The position numbers and the translations under genes are program-made. Shown piece by piece: positions 7,009 to 16,534 of a stretch of DNA of 42,389 nucleotides. The DNA lies in contig JAJDZE010000075.1 in NCBI GenBank assembly GCA_022824805.1, forward strand, positions 1 to 42,389, read 5' to 3'. Positions within the stretch are counted from its first letter, which is position 1; each line of letters begins with the position of its first letter. This DNA is from Acidimicrobiia bacterium. Its GTDB lineage: Bacteria; Actinomycetota; Acidimicrobiia; Acidimicrobiales; Poriferisodalaceae. The notes beneath the pieces were generated by a model. That model was not told the DNA's origin. It was given only the letters and a program-made list of their open reading frames with translations, and ran no database searches.

Positions 7009-8112
7009 CTGTCGTCGGTGTTCGCCGGGCCGCACTGCGCCCGCTATCTGGCCGACTTCGGCGCCGATGTCATCAAGGTGGAGCGCCCCGGCGGCGACAC
7101 CGTCCGCAACATGGGATGGCGCGACGCTCAGGGCGAGACCCTGTGGTGGCGGCTGGTCAACCGCAACAAGCGCTGCGTCACGCTCGACCTCAAGGCCGAC
7201 GGCGACTTGGCCGTGCTCCGGCGGCTGCTGGCCGTCGCCGATGTGCTGGTGGAGAACTTCCGGCCCGGCAAGCTCGAAGCGCTCGGCTTGGTGCCCGACG
7301 AGCTGATCGCAGCCAATCCGAAGCTGGTGGTGGTGCGGCTGACCGGCTTCGGCCAGGACGGTCCCTACCGGGACCGGCCGGGCTTCGCCACGCTCGCCGA
7401 GGCCATGAGCGGCTTCGCCTCGATGAACGGCGAAGCCGACGGCGCGCCGCTGCTGCCGCCGGTGGCGCTCACCGACGAGATCGCCGGCTTGGCCGGAGCG
7501 TTCGCGGCGATGGTGGCCCTGCGCAGCGGCGTCGGCCAGGTGGTCGACGTCAACCTGCTCGAGTCGATGTCCCAGGCGATGGGCCCGCTCATGACCGCCT
7601 GGCACACCGAGGGCTACTTGCAGCCCCGCCTCGGATCGGGCATCCCCTACAGCGTGCCGCGCGGCACCTACCAGGCGTCCGACGGCGGATGGCTGGCTGT
7701 CAGCAGCTCCACCGATTCGGTTGCTGCACGGGTCATGGACATGATCGGCATCGGCGACGACGAGCGATTCACCACCTTCGAGGGCCGCATGGCCCACCGC
7801 GCCGAACTCGACGAGGCCATGGCCGACTGGGTGGCACAGCGCACGCTCGCCGAGGCAGTCGAGGCATTCGAGAACGCCCAGGCAGCAGCCGCACCAGTCC
7901 TCGACATGAGCCAGCTAGCAGACGACCCCCATGCCAGATCTCGCGGAGTGTTCGTGGAAGTCGACGGGCTCATGCAGCAGAACGTGATTGCCCGCCTGAG
8001 CGCCACACCTGGTCAAGTCCGCTGGACCGGCCGCAACCAAGGCGCCGACAACCACTCCCTAACCAACATCCCCGACGACACCGACCCCTGGCCCAATCCC
8101 CAAGAGAACTGA
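6949..8112 (+). CDS. CaiB/BaiF-family (type III) CoA-transferase
   Basis: 387 residues from a GTG at 6949 (an ATG at 6979 is possible). The family moves CoA between acids and acyl-CoA thioesters. The N-terminus is diagnostic: [39 protein letters not shown], then [12 protein letters not shown] and the catalytic-Asp region [18 protein letters not shown]. The central [19 protein letters not shown]-type block is also present. The length is typical (about 390). Upstream lie the carboxylase genes on the same strand, so it may be in that operon. Acyl substrate unknown. The reading frame is open further upstream to 6748, but that part overlaps accE and is not expected to be translated. Confidence 0.9.
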   Translation: [387 protein letters not shown]

Positions 8113-8128
8113 GGACCCGCAAGAGCGA

Positions 8129-8243
8129 GGGGCGGGTGGGGCAGATGCACCCACGCGCAGTTCGCAGCGCCAAAGCCCATCCACCCCGCAACGGGCGGCG
8201 CTGCGCATGTCTGAGCATGGGTGTAGCTGCCCCCACCCGCCCC
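8129..8243. repeat. long imperfect palindrome, copy 1
   Basis: Outer arms are 8129-8144 and 8227-8243, matching as a 16-bp G-rich/C-rich inverted repeat with one extra C. Inner arms CGCAGCGCC (8163-8171) and GGCGCTGCG (8197-8205) also pair. The element sits between two convergent genes. A second copy with the same spacing is at 25944-26059. It could act as a bidirectional terminator or be a non-autonomous repeat of the REP/MITE kind. Confidence 0.8.
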
Positions 8244-8252
8244 GGGATGAAA

Positions 8253-8705
8253 TCAGTTATCGGACGGGATCGGTGCCACACCTTTCAGCTTCAGCAGCAC
8301 CCAGCGCCCAGCCTTCATCAGCGGGTAGGTGAAACGCGAGATCAGCGGCGAGCTGAACGCCAGCCGGTTGAAATTGTTGAAAGCACCGCTATCGGTCGAC
8401 AGCATCGCGAGCACATGCAGAGCTTCATGACCGACGTAGTGCTGGTCGCCGATCTTCACCACCATCCCGTCGTTCAGGTCGTGCGGCAATCGTCGCACCT
8501 CCTCGACGATCGGCCCACCTTGGCGCGCATCAACCAGCACGAATTCGCCCACAGATTGCTGCAGCCGCAGGTACTGGGCGTAGTTGTTGCACATCAGGCA
8601 CTCGCCGTCGTACACCAGCCAGACCCGATCGATCTGCCGGGGCTGCGCTGACCGTTGCTGGCGCTTCGGCACCGGACTCATCCTCAGAGCTCTGCGACCC
8701 GGCAA
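8253..8705 (-). CDS. DCC-type thiol-disulfide oxidoreductase-like protein (DUF393)
   Basis: A 150-residue protein with the DUF393 signature VYDGECLMCNNYAQYL: the YDG.C..C motif resembles the active site of a thioredoxin-like fold. The rest (DARQGGPIVEEVRRLPHDLNDGMVVKIGDQHYVGHEALHVLAML) is typical of the family. The biochemical role of the family is poorly known. An internal ATG (MSPVPKRQ, at 8681) is an alternative start that would remove an Arg-rich leader. It is 13 bases downstream of nothing on its own strand except the mutase gene, which ends beyond it, so it is probably expressed alone. Confidence 0.85.
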   Translation of the reverse strand: MPGRRALRMSPVPKRQQRSAQPRQIDRVWLVYDGECLMCNNYAQYLRLQQSVGEFVLVDARQGGPIVEEVRRLPHDLNDGMVVKIGDQHYVGHEALHVLAMLSTDSGAFNNFNRLAFSSPLISRFTYPLMKAGRWVLLKLKGVAPIPSDN

Positions 8706-8718
8706 CGCAGCGGCGTGC

Positions 8719-10749
8719 TCAGGCCGAACCGGCGCGTGACTGCTCGACCAGGCCGGCGATGTCGGCCATGATCGCGGTCAGTTCGAAGTCTTTCGGGGTG
8801 TAGACCGCGGCCACCCCGGCGTCACGCAGCGCCTGATGATCCGCGGGCGGGATGATGCCGCCGACGACCACCGGGGCGCTCACGCCTTCAGCGTCGAGGC
8901 ACGTCAACACCTCGGGCACCAGCTCCAGGTGACTGCCCGACAGGATCGACAGGCCCACCACGTCCACGTCCTCGTCGCGTGCGGTGGCGGCAATGTGGCT
9001 CGGCGTCAGCCGGATGCCCTCGTACACCACTTCCATGCCGGCATCGCGGGCCGCAACCGCCACCTGCTCGGCGCCGTTGGAATGGCCGTCGAGGCCTGGC
9101 TTGGCAACCAGCACCCTGGGCGGCCCGCCCTCCATAGCGGCGCATTTCTGGGCCACGGTCGCCAGCGCCGTGCCCCGCGCCGCCCGGCCGGCGCCCGCGC
9201 CGCGCCGTGCCTCGCGCTCTTGTTCGCTCTGCTCACGGGCCACGGCTGCGCCTGCCCGCGCAGCCTCTAGGCCAGTCGGCGCGCGGAACTCGCCGAACAC
9301 CTCGCGCAGAGCTTGGGCCCACTCGCCGGTCGTCACCCCGGCGTGGGCGGCCTCGATGCTCGGCCCCATGATGTTCACCTCGCCCGATGCGGCCACCCGC
9401 AGGTCGTCGAGGGCAGCGACGACCCGGTTCGAGTCGCGTGCGCCCCGCCAGCGTTCGAGATCGGCAACCAGCTCGGCCTCCACCTCAGGGTCCACCCGCA
9501 GGATCGACTCGTCGCCCTCCAGCGGCGACGGCGCCGTCTCGGTGAACTCGTTCACCCCCACCACGGTCAGCTCGCTGGCCTCGATCTGGCGCACCCGCTC
9601 GGTGTGGCTCGCCACCAGGCGCCGCTTCAGCTCGGTGATTGCGGCGAACGCGCCGCCCATCGCCAGCACCTCATCCAGCTCAGTCTGCGCCGACTCCACC
9701 AGCTCGGCCGTGCGTCCCTCGACCACCACCGAGCCGTCGAAGATGTCGCCGTACTCCAGCAGGTCGGTCTCGTGCGCCAGCACCTGCTGGATCCGCAGCG
9801 ACCACTGCTGGTCCCACGGCCGCGGCAGCCCCAGCGCCTCGTTCCAGGCGGGCAGCTGCAGCGAGCGGGTCCGCGCCCGCTGCGACAGCGTCACGCCCAG
9901 GGTTTCGAGCGTGATGCGCGCCACGTTGTTCTCGGGCTGCGCCTCGGTGAGCCCGAGCGAGTTCACCTGCACGCCGTAGCGGAACCGCCGCAGCTTGGGG
10001 TCGGCAACGCCGTAGCGCTCAGCGCAGATCCGGTCCCACATCCGGGTGAAGGCCCGCACCTTGCAGACCTCTTCGATGAACCGGATGCCCCCGTTCACGA
10101 AGAACGAGATGCTGCCCACCGCAGCGTCGAAACGCTCAGCCGGCACCTTGCCGCTGTCGCGCACTGCGTCGAGCACGTCGATCGCGGTGGCCAGCGCGTA
10201 GGCGATCTCCTGGGTGGGCCCCGCGCCGGCTTCTTGCAGGTGGTAGCTGCACACGTTGATCGGGTTCCACTGCGGCACGTGGGCCGAGCAGTACGCCACA
10301 ACGTCGACGGTGAGCCGGCGGCTGGCCTCGGGCGGGAAGATGAACGTGCCCCGGCTCAGGTACTCCTTCACGATGTCGTTCTGGGTGGTGCCCCGCAGCG
10401 CCCCGGCCGCCACCCCGGCGTTCTGTGCGTTGGCGATGTAGAGGCTCAGCAGCCAGGGCGCCGTGGCGTTGATGGTCATGGAGGTGTTCATGGCATCTGG
10501 CGGGATGCCGTCCATGAGCTGGGCCATGTGGCCCACGTGCACCACCGGCACGCCCACCTTGCCCACCTCGCCGCGCGCCATCGAGTGGTCGGGGTCGTAG
10601 CCGGTCTGGGTGGGTAGGTCGAACGCCACCGACAGCCCGGTCTGGCCCTTCGCCAGCATCGACCGGTACAGCTCGTTGGAGGCCTGGGCGGTGGAGTGCC
10701 CCGAGTACGTGCGCATCAGCCACGGCCGTGAGCGCTCGGGCGTCGCCAT
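8719..10749 (-). CDS. ethylmalonyl-CoA mutase-like B12-dependent acyl-CoA mutase (MeaA type)
   Basis: 676 residues. The N-terminal TIM-barrel substrate domain begins with RPWLMRTYSGHSTAQASNELYR and continues into GQTGLSVAFDLPTQTGYDPDH. This wording matches ethylmalonyl-CoA mutase and MeaA proteins rather than methylmalonyl-CoA mutase (AGFSTAE, FDLATHRGYDSDH) or isobutyryl-CoA mutase. The C-terminal B12-binding domain has LDGHSNG (Asp554, His556), GLSILSGSH and VVVGGIIPP. The reaction is the carbon-skeleton rearrangement of ethylmalonyl-CoA to methylsuccinyl-CoA. The start MATPERSRPW at 10749 is chosen because the upstream extension to 10875 is not family-like and runs into aat. The crotonyl-CoA carboxylase/reductase partner is not in the window. 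Confidence 0.88.
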   Translation of the reverse strand: MATPERSRPWLMRTYSGHSTAQASNELYRSMLAKGQTGLSVAFDLPTQTGYDPDHSMARGEVGKVGVPVVHVGHMAQLMDGIPPDAMNTSMTINATAPWLLSLYIANAQNAGVAAGALRGTTQNDIVKEYLSRGTFIFPPEASRRLTVDVVAYCSAHVPQWNPINVCSYHLQEAGAGPTQEIAYALATAIDVLDAVRDSGKVPAERFDAAVGSISFFVNGGIRFIEEVCKVRAFTRMWDRICAERYGVADPKLRRFRYGVQVNSLGLTEAQPENNVARITLETLGVTLSQRARTRSLQLPAWNEALGLPRPWDQQWSLRIQQVLAHETDLLEYGDIFDGSVVVEGRTAELVESAQTELDEVLAMGGAFAAITELKRRLVASHTERVRQIEASELTVVGVNEFTETAPSPLEGDESILRVDPEVEAELVADLERWRGARDSNRVVAALDDLRVAASGEVNIMGPSIEAAHAGVTTGEWAQALREVFGEFRAPTGLEAARAGAAVAREQSEQEREARRGAGAGRAARGTALATVAQKCAAMEGGPPRVLVAKPGLDGHSNGAEQVAVAARDAGMEVVYEGIRLTPSHIAATARDEDVDVVGLSILSGSHLELVPEVLTCLDAEGVSAPVVVGGIIPPADHQALRDAGVAAVYTPKDFELTAIMADIAGLVEQSRAGSA

Positions 10750-10762
10750 GCGGCTCAGCCCC

Positions 10763-11470
10763 TCAGCCGTCGAGCATGCGGAAGACCATCGGGCGCAGCC
10801 AGATCTCAGGCAGCGGCCGCGTGATGGCTTCGGCCAGCAGCTCCAGGTAGGCCGCACGCTCGACTTCCACCGCACCGAGCCCAGCCAGGTGCGGCGTGCT
10901 CCATTGCACGTCCAGCAGCGCGCCCCCGGTCACCTTGAGCGCATCCACCAGCGCCACGAGGGCCACCTTGGAGGCATCGGTCTCGGTGTGGAACATCGAC
11001 TCGCCGGCGAAGAAGGCGCCCACGGCCACGCCGTACAGGCCGCCCACCAGCGCGTCGTCGAGCCAGGTCTCCACGCTGTGGGCCCACCCGAGCTCATGGA
11101 GCTGCAGGTAGGCGTTGTGCATGTCGTCGCTGATCCAGCCGTGCGGGCGGGCGGGATCGGCGCACGACTCCAGCACCTGCTCGAAGGCGGTGTCGATGCG
11201 GATGTCGAACCGTCGGCAGGCTCGCCGCAGCGAGCGGCTCACCCGCAGGTAGCTGAGCGGCAGGATGCCTCGCGGGTCGGGCGACCACCAGCCGACGGTG
11301 TCGCCCAGCGGCATGGGGAACAGCCCTGCCCGGTAGGCGCCGAGCAGCGTGCCTGCCTCGAGGTCGGCGCCCGCACCGACGAGGCCGTTCTCGTCGGCGG
11401 TCGACGCGGGAGGGAATGACCATCCCGACGCGGGCGGCTCCGTGGGGCCGTCTTCTGACTGGCGCTGCAT
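10763..11470 (-). CDS. aat: leucyl/phenylalanyl-tRNA--protein transferase
   Basis: 235 residues, close to the E. coli length. It attaches Leu or Phe from aminoacyl-tRNA to proteins with N-terminal Lys or Arg, marking them for ClpS-ClpAP/ClpCP degradation. Diagnostic segments are GLVGAGADLEAGTLLGAYRAGLFPMP, WWSPDPRGILPL, the HGWISDDMHNAYLQLHELGWAHSVE block and GLYGVAVGAFFAGESMFH. The ATG at 11470 begins MQRQSEDG; the frame extends further but overlaps the cyclophilin gene in another frame. It ends 13 bases before the mutase start, so the two are likely co-transcribed. Confidence 0.95.
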   Translation of the reverse strand: MQRQSEDGPTEPPASGWSFPPASTADENGLVGAGADLEAGTLLGAYRAGLFPMPLGDTVGWWSPDPRGILPLSYLRVSRSLRRACRRFDIRIDTAFEQVLESCADPARPHGWISDDMHNAYLQLHELGWAHSVETWLDDALVGGLYGVAVGAFFAGESMFHTETDASKVALVALVDALKVTGGALLDVQWSTPHLAGLGAVEVERAAYLELLAEAITRPLPEIWLRPMVFRMLDG

Positions 11471-11526
11471 CGGAGCGAGCCTACGCCCGATCGGTTCGAC
11501 GTGTTGGGCCCGCCGCCCCGCGCGGG

Positions 11527-12507
11527 TTAGCTGCGCGCGTCGGTGTATGCGTCGATCTGAGCTTGGCTGGCCTCGCTCATCGTCACGCTGTTCACCACAA
11601 CATCCTGGTCCGGCACATCGCCTGCGCCGGTCGCGACGCCTTCGATCTCCATGACGACGTCCATGCCCTCGACGACATGGCCGAGCGGCGAGTAGAGCGG
11701 CGGCAGCCCGGCGCCGTCGGGGCCGGTGATCACGAAGAACTGCGATCCGTTGGTGGCCGGATTGCCCCGGTTGGCCATAGCCACCGAGCCGATCCGGTAC
11801 CAGTCGTCCGCAGGCGGGAAGGCGCCGGTGAACTGGTAGCCGGGCCCGCCGCGGCCGAAGTCGAGCTGCACATCGCCGCCCTGGATCACGAAGTCGGAAA
11901 TGATCCGGTGGAACAGCGTGCCGTCGAAAGCGCCCCAGCGGCCCAGCACCACGAAGTTGTTGACGCTGTCGATGTCGAGCGCCGGGTCGAGCAGCATCGT
12001 GAAGCTGCCCATATTCGTGTCGAAGGCCGCCGCATACATGGTGTCGGGATCGATGCACAGCGGCGGCGGCGCATCGAACTGGCTCAGCGGCCCATCGCTG
12101 CCGTCCACAGCAGGACACGACGTCGGGTCCGGCGCCGCCGCCTCATCGGGCACGCTGTCGGCCTCAGCCTCGGCCGTCTCCTCATCGGGCACGCTGTCGG
12201 CCTCGGCCTCGGCCGCCGCCTCGGTAGCCGACGGCGCCTCATCGCCCGGCTCATCAGTTTCAAACGAGGTGACCTCGGTCGGCTCAGCAGCCACAGCGGC
12301 ATCGCCGTTGTCAGCCTCGCTGTCGCCATCGTCGCTGTCGTCGCCGGTGAAGACGCTCCACAGCAGCAAAGCCAAGAGCACCGCCGCCACGGCCAGTACC
12401 AACCGCAGCACCTTGCGGGTCGTGCTCGAGCGCTTCTGGGCGCGTTCGGCCTCGGCTGCCGCCCGCATGCGGTTTTCGCGCTGCCGCTGTCGTTTCTCGC
12501 TGCTCAT
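11527..12507 (-). CDS. membrane-anchored cyclophilin-type peptidyl-prolyl isomerase
   Basis: 326 residues. A basic N-terminus is followed by one membrane segment (about residues 32-51, VLRLVLAVAAVLLALLLWSVF). A long acidic Ala/Glu/Asp linker comes next, then a cyclophilin domain (about 155-315) outside the membrane. Domain motifs are FDGTLFHRIISDFVIQGGD, the FHR arginine being catalytic, and NGSQFFVITGPD. The linker contains an 11-13 residue repeat (EAEADSVPDE twice), also visible as a DNA repeat at about 12160-12230. It probably helps fold secreted or cell-envelope proteins. It is divergent from lysC. Confidence 0.92.
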   Translation of the reverse strand: MSSEKRQRQRENRMRAAAEAERAQKRSSTTRKVLRLVLAVAAVLLALLLWSVFTGDDSDDGDSEADNGDAAVAAEPTEVTSFETDEPGDEAPSATEAAAEAEADSVPDEETAEAEADSVPDEAAAPDPTSCPAVDGSDGPLSQFDAPPPLCIDPDTMYAAAFDTNMGSFTMLLDPALDIDSVNNFVVLGRWGAFDGTLFHRIISDFVIQGGDVQLDFGRGGPGYQFTGAFPPADDWYRIGSVAMANRGNPATNGSQFFVITGPDGAGLPPLYSPLGHVVEGMDVVMEIEGVATGAGDVPDQDVVVNSVTMSEASQAQIDAYTDARS

Positions 12508-12631
12508 AGATGCCCCTGATCACTACCGGCGGTCACACTACCGACGCTCGCTGCCCGGATTGAGTCGGCGCGGCGGCCCAGCCCGAAAACCCGGGCCGAG
12601 CGCCGAAAGACCCCCGGTACCCTCGCCCGAC

Positions 12632-13858
12632 GTGCCATTGGTCGTGCAGAAGTTCGGCGGAACGTCGATCGCCAGCGCGGCGCGCATGCGCGAGGTAGCC
12701 GACCACGTCAAGCACTGCCGTAGCCGCGGCGACGAGATCGTGCTCGTCGTCAGCGCCATGGGCTCGGAGACCGACGAGCTCATCGCACTGGCCACCCAGA
12801 TCACCGACGAGCCGTCGGGCCGCGAGCTCGACATGCTCATCACCGCTGGCGAGCGCAAGGCCATCGCGCTGATGTGCATGGCGCTGCACGACGTGGGCGT
12901 GCCGGCCGACTCGTTCACCGGCAGCCAGGCGGGCTTTCTCACCGACACGAACCACCGCAACGCCAAGATCCTGTCGGTCACGCCCAAGCGGGTCACCGAG
13001 TCGCTCGAGGCCGGTCGCGTCGCCGTCGTCGCCGGCGCGCAGGGCGTGTCCACCGACAACGACGTGACCTTCCTGGGCCGCGGCGGGTCAGACACCACGG
13101 CCGTTGCCCTCGCGCACGGCCTCGGCGCCGATGCCTGCGAGCTCTACACCGATGTGTCGGGCGTGTTCACCACCGATCCACGGGTGTGCCCCACCGCTCG
13201 CAAGATTGCGCGCATCGGCTTCGATGAGCTGCTCGAGATGACTGCGATGGGCTGCCCCAAGCCGGCCGCCCGCTCGGTCGAAGTTGCCCGCACGTACGGC
13301 GTTCGGTTGCACGTGCGCTCGGCATTCACGTGGGAACCGGGAACATGGGTCGTCGAGGGGGAGCCAAGCATGGACGCGAGAGAAATGGAAAAGCCGATCG
13401 TGACCGGCATCGTGCCGGACACATCGCAGGCCAAGGTGACGCTGGTCGGCGTCCGCGACGAGCCGGGCATCGCCGCCAAGGTGTTCCGCACGCTGGCCGA
13501 CGCTGCCGTCGTGGTCGACATGATCGTGCAGAACGTGGGCGACCACGATCGCACCGACATCTCGTTCACAGTGCCCGCGGAGAGCGCCGATGAGGTGCGC
13601 GGCATCTGCGAGGGAATGGTGGACACGGTGGGCTTCTCGTCGACGAACACCGATGCCGACATCGCCCGGGTGTCGCTCGTCGGTGCCGGCATGGCCAGCC
13701 ACCCCGGCGTGGCCGCCACCATGTTCGAGACGCTGGCATCCCAAGACATCAACATCGAGATGATCTCCACCTCACCGATCCGCATCTCCTGCGTAGTAGC
13801 CGAAGCAGACGCAGACCGAGCCACCGTCGCCCTGCACACAGCCTTCGGCCTGGACTGA
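12632..13858 (+). CDS. lysC: aspartate kinase
   Basis: 408 residues from a GTG (VPLVVQKFGGTS). It phosphorylates L-aspartate, the first step to lysine, methionine, threonine and isoleucine. The kinase domain has KFGGTS (7-12), TLGRGGSDTTA-type block (FLGRGGSDTTAVALA) and YTDVSGVFTTDPR. Two ACT domains fill the last third (VTLVGVRDEPGIAAKVF and VSLVGAGMASHPGVAATMF), the usual sites of lysine/threonine feedback. The frame is open far upstream, but that part overlaps the cyclophilin gene antisense and is not real. asd follows, making the standard actinobacterial lysC-asd pair. Confidence 0.95.
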   Translation: MPLVVQKFGGTSIASAARMREVADHVKHCRSRGDEIVLVVSAMGSETDELIALATQITDEPSGRELDMLITAGERKAIALMCMALHDVGVPADSFTGSQAGFLTDTNHRNAKILSVTPKRVTESLEAGRVAVVAGAQGVSTDNDVTFLGRGGSDTTAVALAHGLGADACELYTDVSGVFTTDPRVCPTARKIARIGFDELLEMTAMGCPKPAARSVEVARTYGVRLHVRSAFTWEPGTWVVEGEPSMDAREMEKPIVTGIVPDTSQAKVTLVGVRDEPGIAAKVFRTLADAAVVVDMIVQNVGDHDRTDISFTVPAESADEVRGICEGMVDTVGFSSTNTDADIARVSLVGAGMASHPGVAATMFETLASQDINIEMISTSPIRISCVVAEADADRATVALHTAFGLD

Positions 13859-13916
13859 CCAGGCGAATCAAACACGGCCTGGACTGACCAGGCGAATCAA
13901 ACACGGCCTCGACTGA
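13847..13916. repeat. 29-bp tandem repeat at the end of lysC
   Basis: Two exact 29-bp units (13847-13875 and 13876-13904) are followed by the first 12 bases of a third with one change. The first unit includes the last codons and stop of lysC, so the gene's tail has been duplicated into the intergenic region before asd. Confidence 0.92.
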
Positions 13917-13942
13917 GAGACACACCCCGGGCGAGCGGTTAA

Positions 13943-15004
<1,062 letters not shown>

Positions 15005-15066
15005 GACACAGCGCCGAAACCCCCGCCGCCTAGCACCCCAACGGCTCCGCACTAATGCACTAGCCG

Positions 15067-15211
15067 CTGAGGCGGCAGGAGACTCGGCGACGTTGCGACC
15101 TGCCGGATCGCTGGTCGCTGAGGATCCTGCCGCCTCAGCAGCGGACGCACCATTGTCACCGACGTGCTCACGCACGGCAACGCGGTCCTGCCGCCTCAGC
15201 AGCGGACGCAC
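15067..15211. repeat. direct and inverted repeats downstream of asd
   Basis: A 26-bp sequence starting TCCTGCCGCCTCAGCAGCGG occurs exactly at 15125-15150 and 15186-15211. Its first 14 bases occur inverted at 15067-15080, so the first and second pieces can form a hairpin. Short GACGCAC-like repeats follow up to the end of the next gene. The region is otherwise gene-free. Confidence 0.85.
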
Positions 15212-15229
15212 ATTTGCACCGCGACGCAC

Positions 15230-16240
15230 CTATGCACTGCGACGCACTGAGACTTCTGCACCCGCAACTTCGGGTTCGTCGTCGACGATCTCGGAAGGAA
15301 ATCCAGGCGCCGTCACGCTCTGTCCTGTCACATCCTCGAGCCGCCGGATGATGTTCGGCGACCATTCCCGGTCGCCATATCGAGCCGCCCCGTCGGCGAA
15401 CACGTCCACCAGCACCGGCGACAGCTCCAGCGGCAGGCCGTGCTCGGCGGCGATGTCGGCGAAGAGGCCGATGTCCTTGCACACCAGGTCCATGGTGAAG
15501 TTGATGTCACGCGAGCCGTTCAGGATCACCTGGCTCTCGGTCTCGTGGACGAACGAGTTGCCCGAGCTGATGCGGATGGCCTCATACGCGGTCGCTAGGT
15601 CCATGCCAGCCGCCTGTGAGGTGGCCAGGGCCTCGCACAACGAGACCAGGTTGGCGGTGGCCAGGTAGTTCGTCACCACCTTCAGAATGGATGCCGAACC
15701 CAGCGGCCCAGTGTGCAGAATGCGCCGCCCCATGGTCACGAGCAGCGGCAGCATCGCCTCGAAGGTGTCGCGCTCGCCGCCGGCGAAGATCGAGATGTTG
15801 CCGGTAGCGGCCCGATGACAGCCGCCCGACACTGGGCAGTCGATGGCGGCGCCGCCCGCCGCCTCCACCAGCGCACCCAGCCGGCGCACCTCATGGTGGT
15901 CGGTAGTGCTCATCTCCGCCCAGATCTTCGCCCCCGACCCCGTCGAGTCGGATGAGTCGAACCCAGCCAGCACCCCATCGGCCCCCTCCAGCACCGAAGC
16001 AACCGCAGCAGGCGAAGGCAAGCAAGTAATCACCACATCGCAGCGCTCCGCCAGCTCCGCCCCCGATGCAGCGGTCTCAGCACCGGCATCCAGAAACGGC
16101 GCCATCGCAGCCGGTTCCAGATCGCGCACCACCAGCTCAACCCCATTGCGCAACAAAGACCCAGCCAGCTTCCCCCCAACATTCCCCAGCCCAACAAACC
16201 CCACCCGAGCGGTGGCGGATCCGGAAAGTACTTCTGCCAT
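15230..16240 (-). CDS. NAD(P)-dependent beta-hydroxyacid dehydrogenase-type protein (6PGDH fold)
   Basis: 336 residues from the ATG at 16240 (MAEVLSGS). Motifs are the Rossmann loop VGFVGLGNVGGKLAGSLL, the substrate-binding DCPVSGGCHRAATGNISIFAGG and the catalytic-lysine helix SILKVVTNYLATANLVSL. These are the hallmarks of 3-hydroxyisobutyrate, tartronate-semialdehyde and related dehydrogenases. The exact substrate cannot be read from sequence. A valine/propionate link (3-hydroxyisobutyrate) is conceivable given the nearby acyl-CoA genes, but this is only inference. The frame extends 24 bases further upstream to another possible start. Confidence 0.85.
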   Translation of the reverse strand: MAEVLSGSATARVGFVGLGNVGGKLAGSLLRNGVELVVRDLEPAAMAPFLDAGAETAASGAELAERCDVVITCLPSPAAVASVLEGADGVLAGFDSSDSTGSGAKIWAEMSTTDHHEVRRLGALVEAAGGAAIDCPVSGGCHRAATGNISIFAGGERDTFEAMLPLLVTMGRRILHTGPLGSASILKVVTNYLATANLVSLCEALATSQAAGMDLATAYEAIRISSGNSFVHETESQVILNGSRDINFTMDLVCKDIGLFADIAAEHGLPLELSPVLVDVFADGAARYGDREWSPNIIRRLEDVTGQSVTAPGFPSEIVDDEPEVAGAEVSVRRSA

Positions 16241-16306
16241 GACGCAAGTATCCGCCGCCCGCATCCCAAGTCGCGAACGCAGTGAAACTCTGCGCCATCA
16301 ATTGTC

Positions 16307-16372
16307 GAAAGCGCAGGCGGAGCCTGCGCTTTCTGATGTTGCGAGCGAGGGGCGAAGCCCTTCTCGCTCGCA
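16307..16372. terminator. two adjacent perfect or near-perfect hairpins downstream of tRNA-Pro
   Basis: Hairpin A pairs 16307-16318 with 16322-16333 (12 bp, loop GGA). Hairpin B pairs 16340-16349 with 16363-16372 (10 bp) with an inner 4-bp stem. Both lie between the tRNA gene and the dehydrogenase start on the minus strand. There is no clear T-run on that strand, so a terminator role is likely from position but not certain. Confidence 0.55.
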
Positions 16373-16380
16373 CTAGCCAG

Positions 16381-16454
<74 letters not shown>

Positions 16455-16534
16455 TACGCGACCGCCACAGGCGGATCGCTCCGGCCGAAGCTACCGGTAT
16501 GGCACGCAGGCGCGCTACAGCACTACGAACCGGC

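Noticed and set aside
9313-10617. Long plus-strand open frame (over 400 codons) antisense to the mutase gene
   Set aside because: High GC at third positions creates long antisense frames. The product is His/Arg/Gly-rich with no recognisable fold, while the other strand encodes a clear B12 enzyme.
11900-12631. Upstream extension of the aspartate kinase frame
   Set aside because: The extra 244 codons are antisense to the cyclophilin gene; aspartate kinases begin at KFGGTS, only a few residues after the GTG at 12632.
15125-15211. CRISPR array
   Set aside because: There are only two full repeats, with an inverted third piece, and no cas genes in the window.
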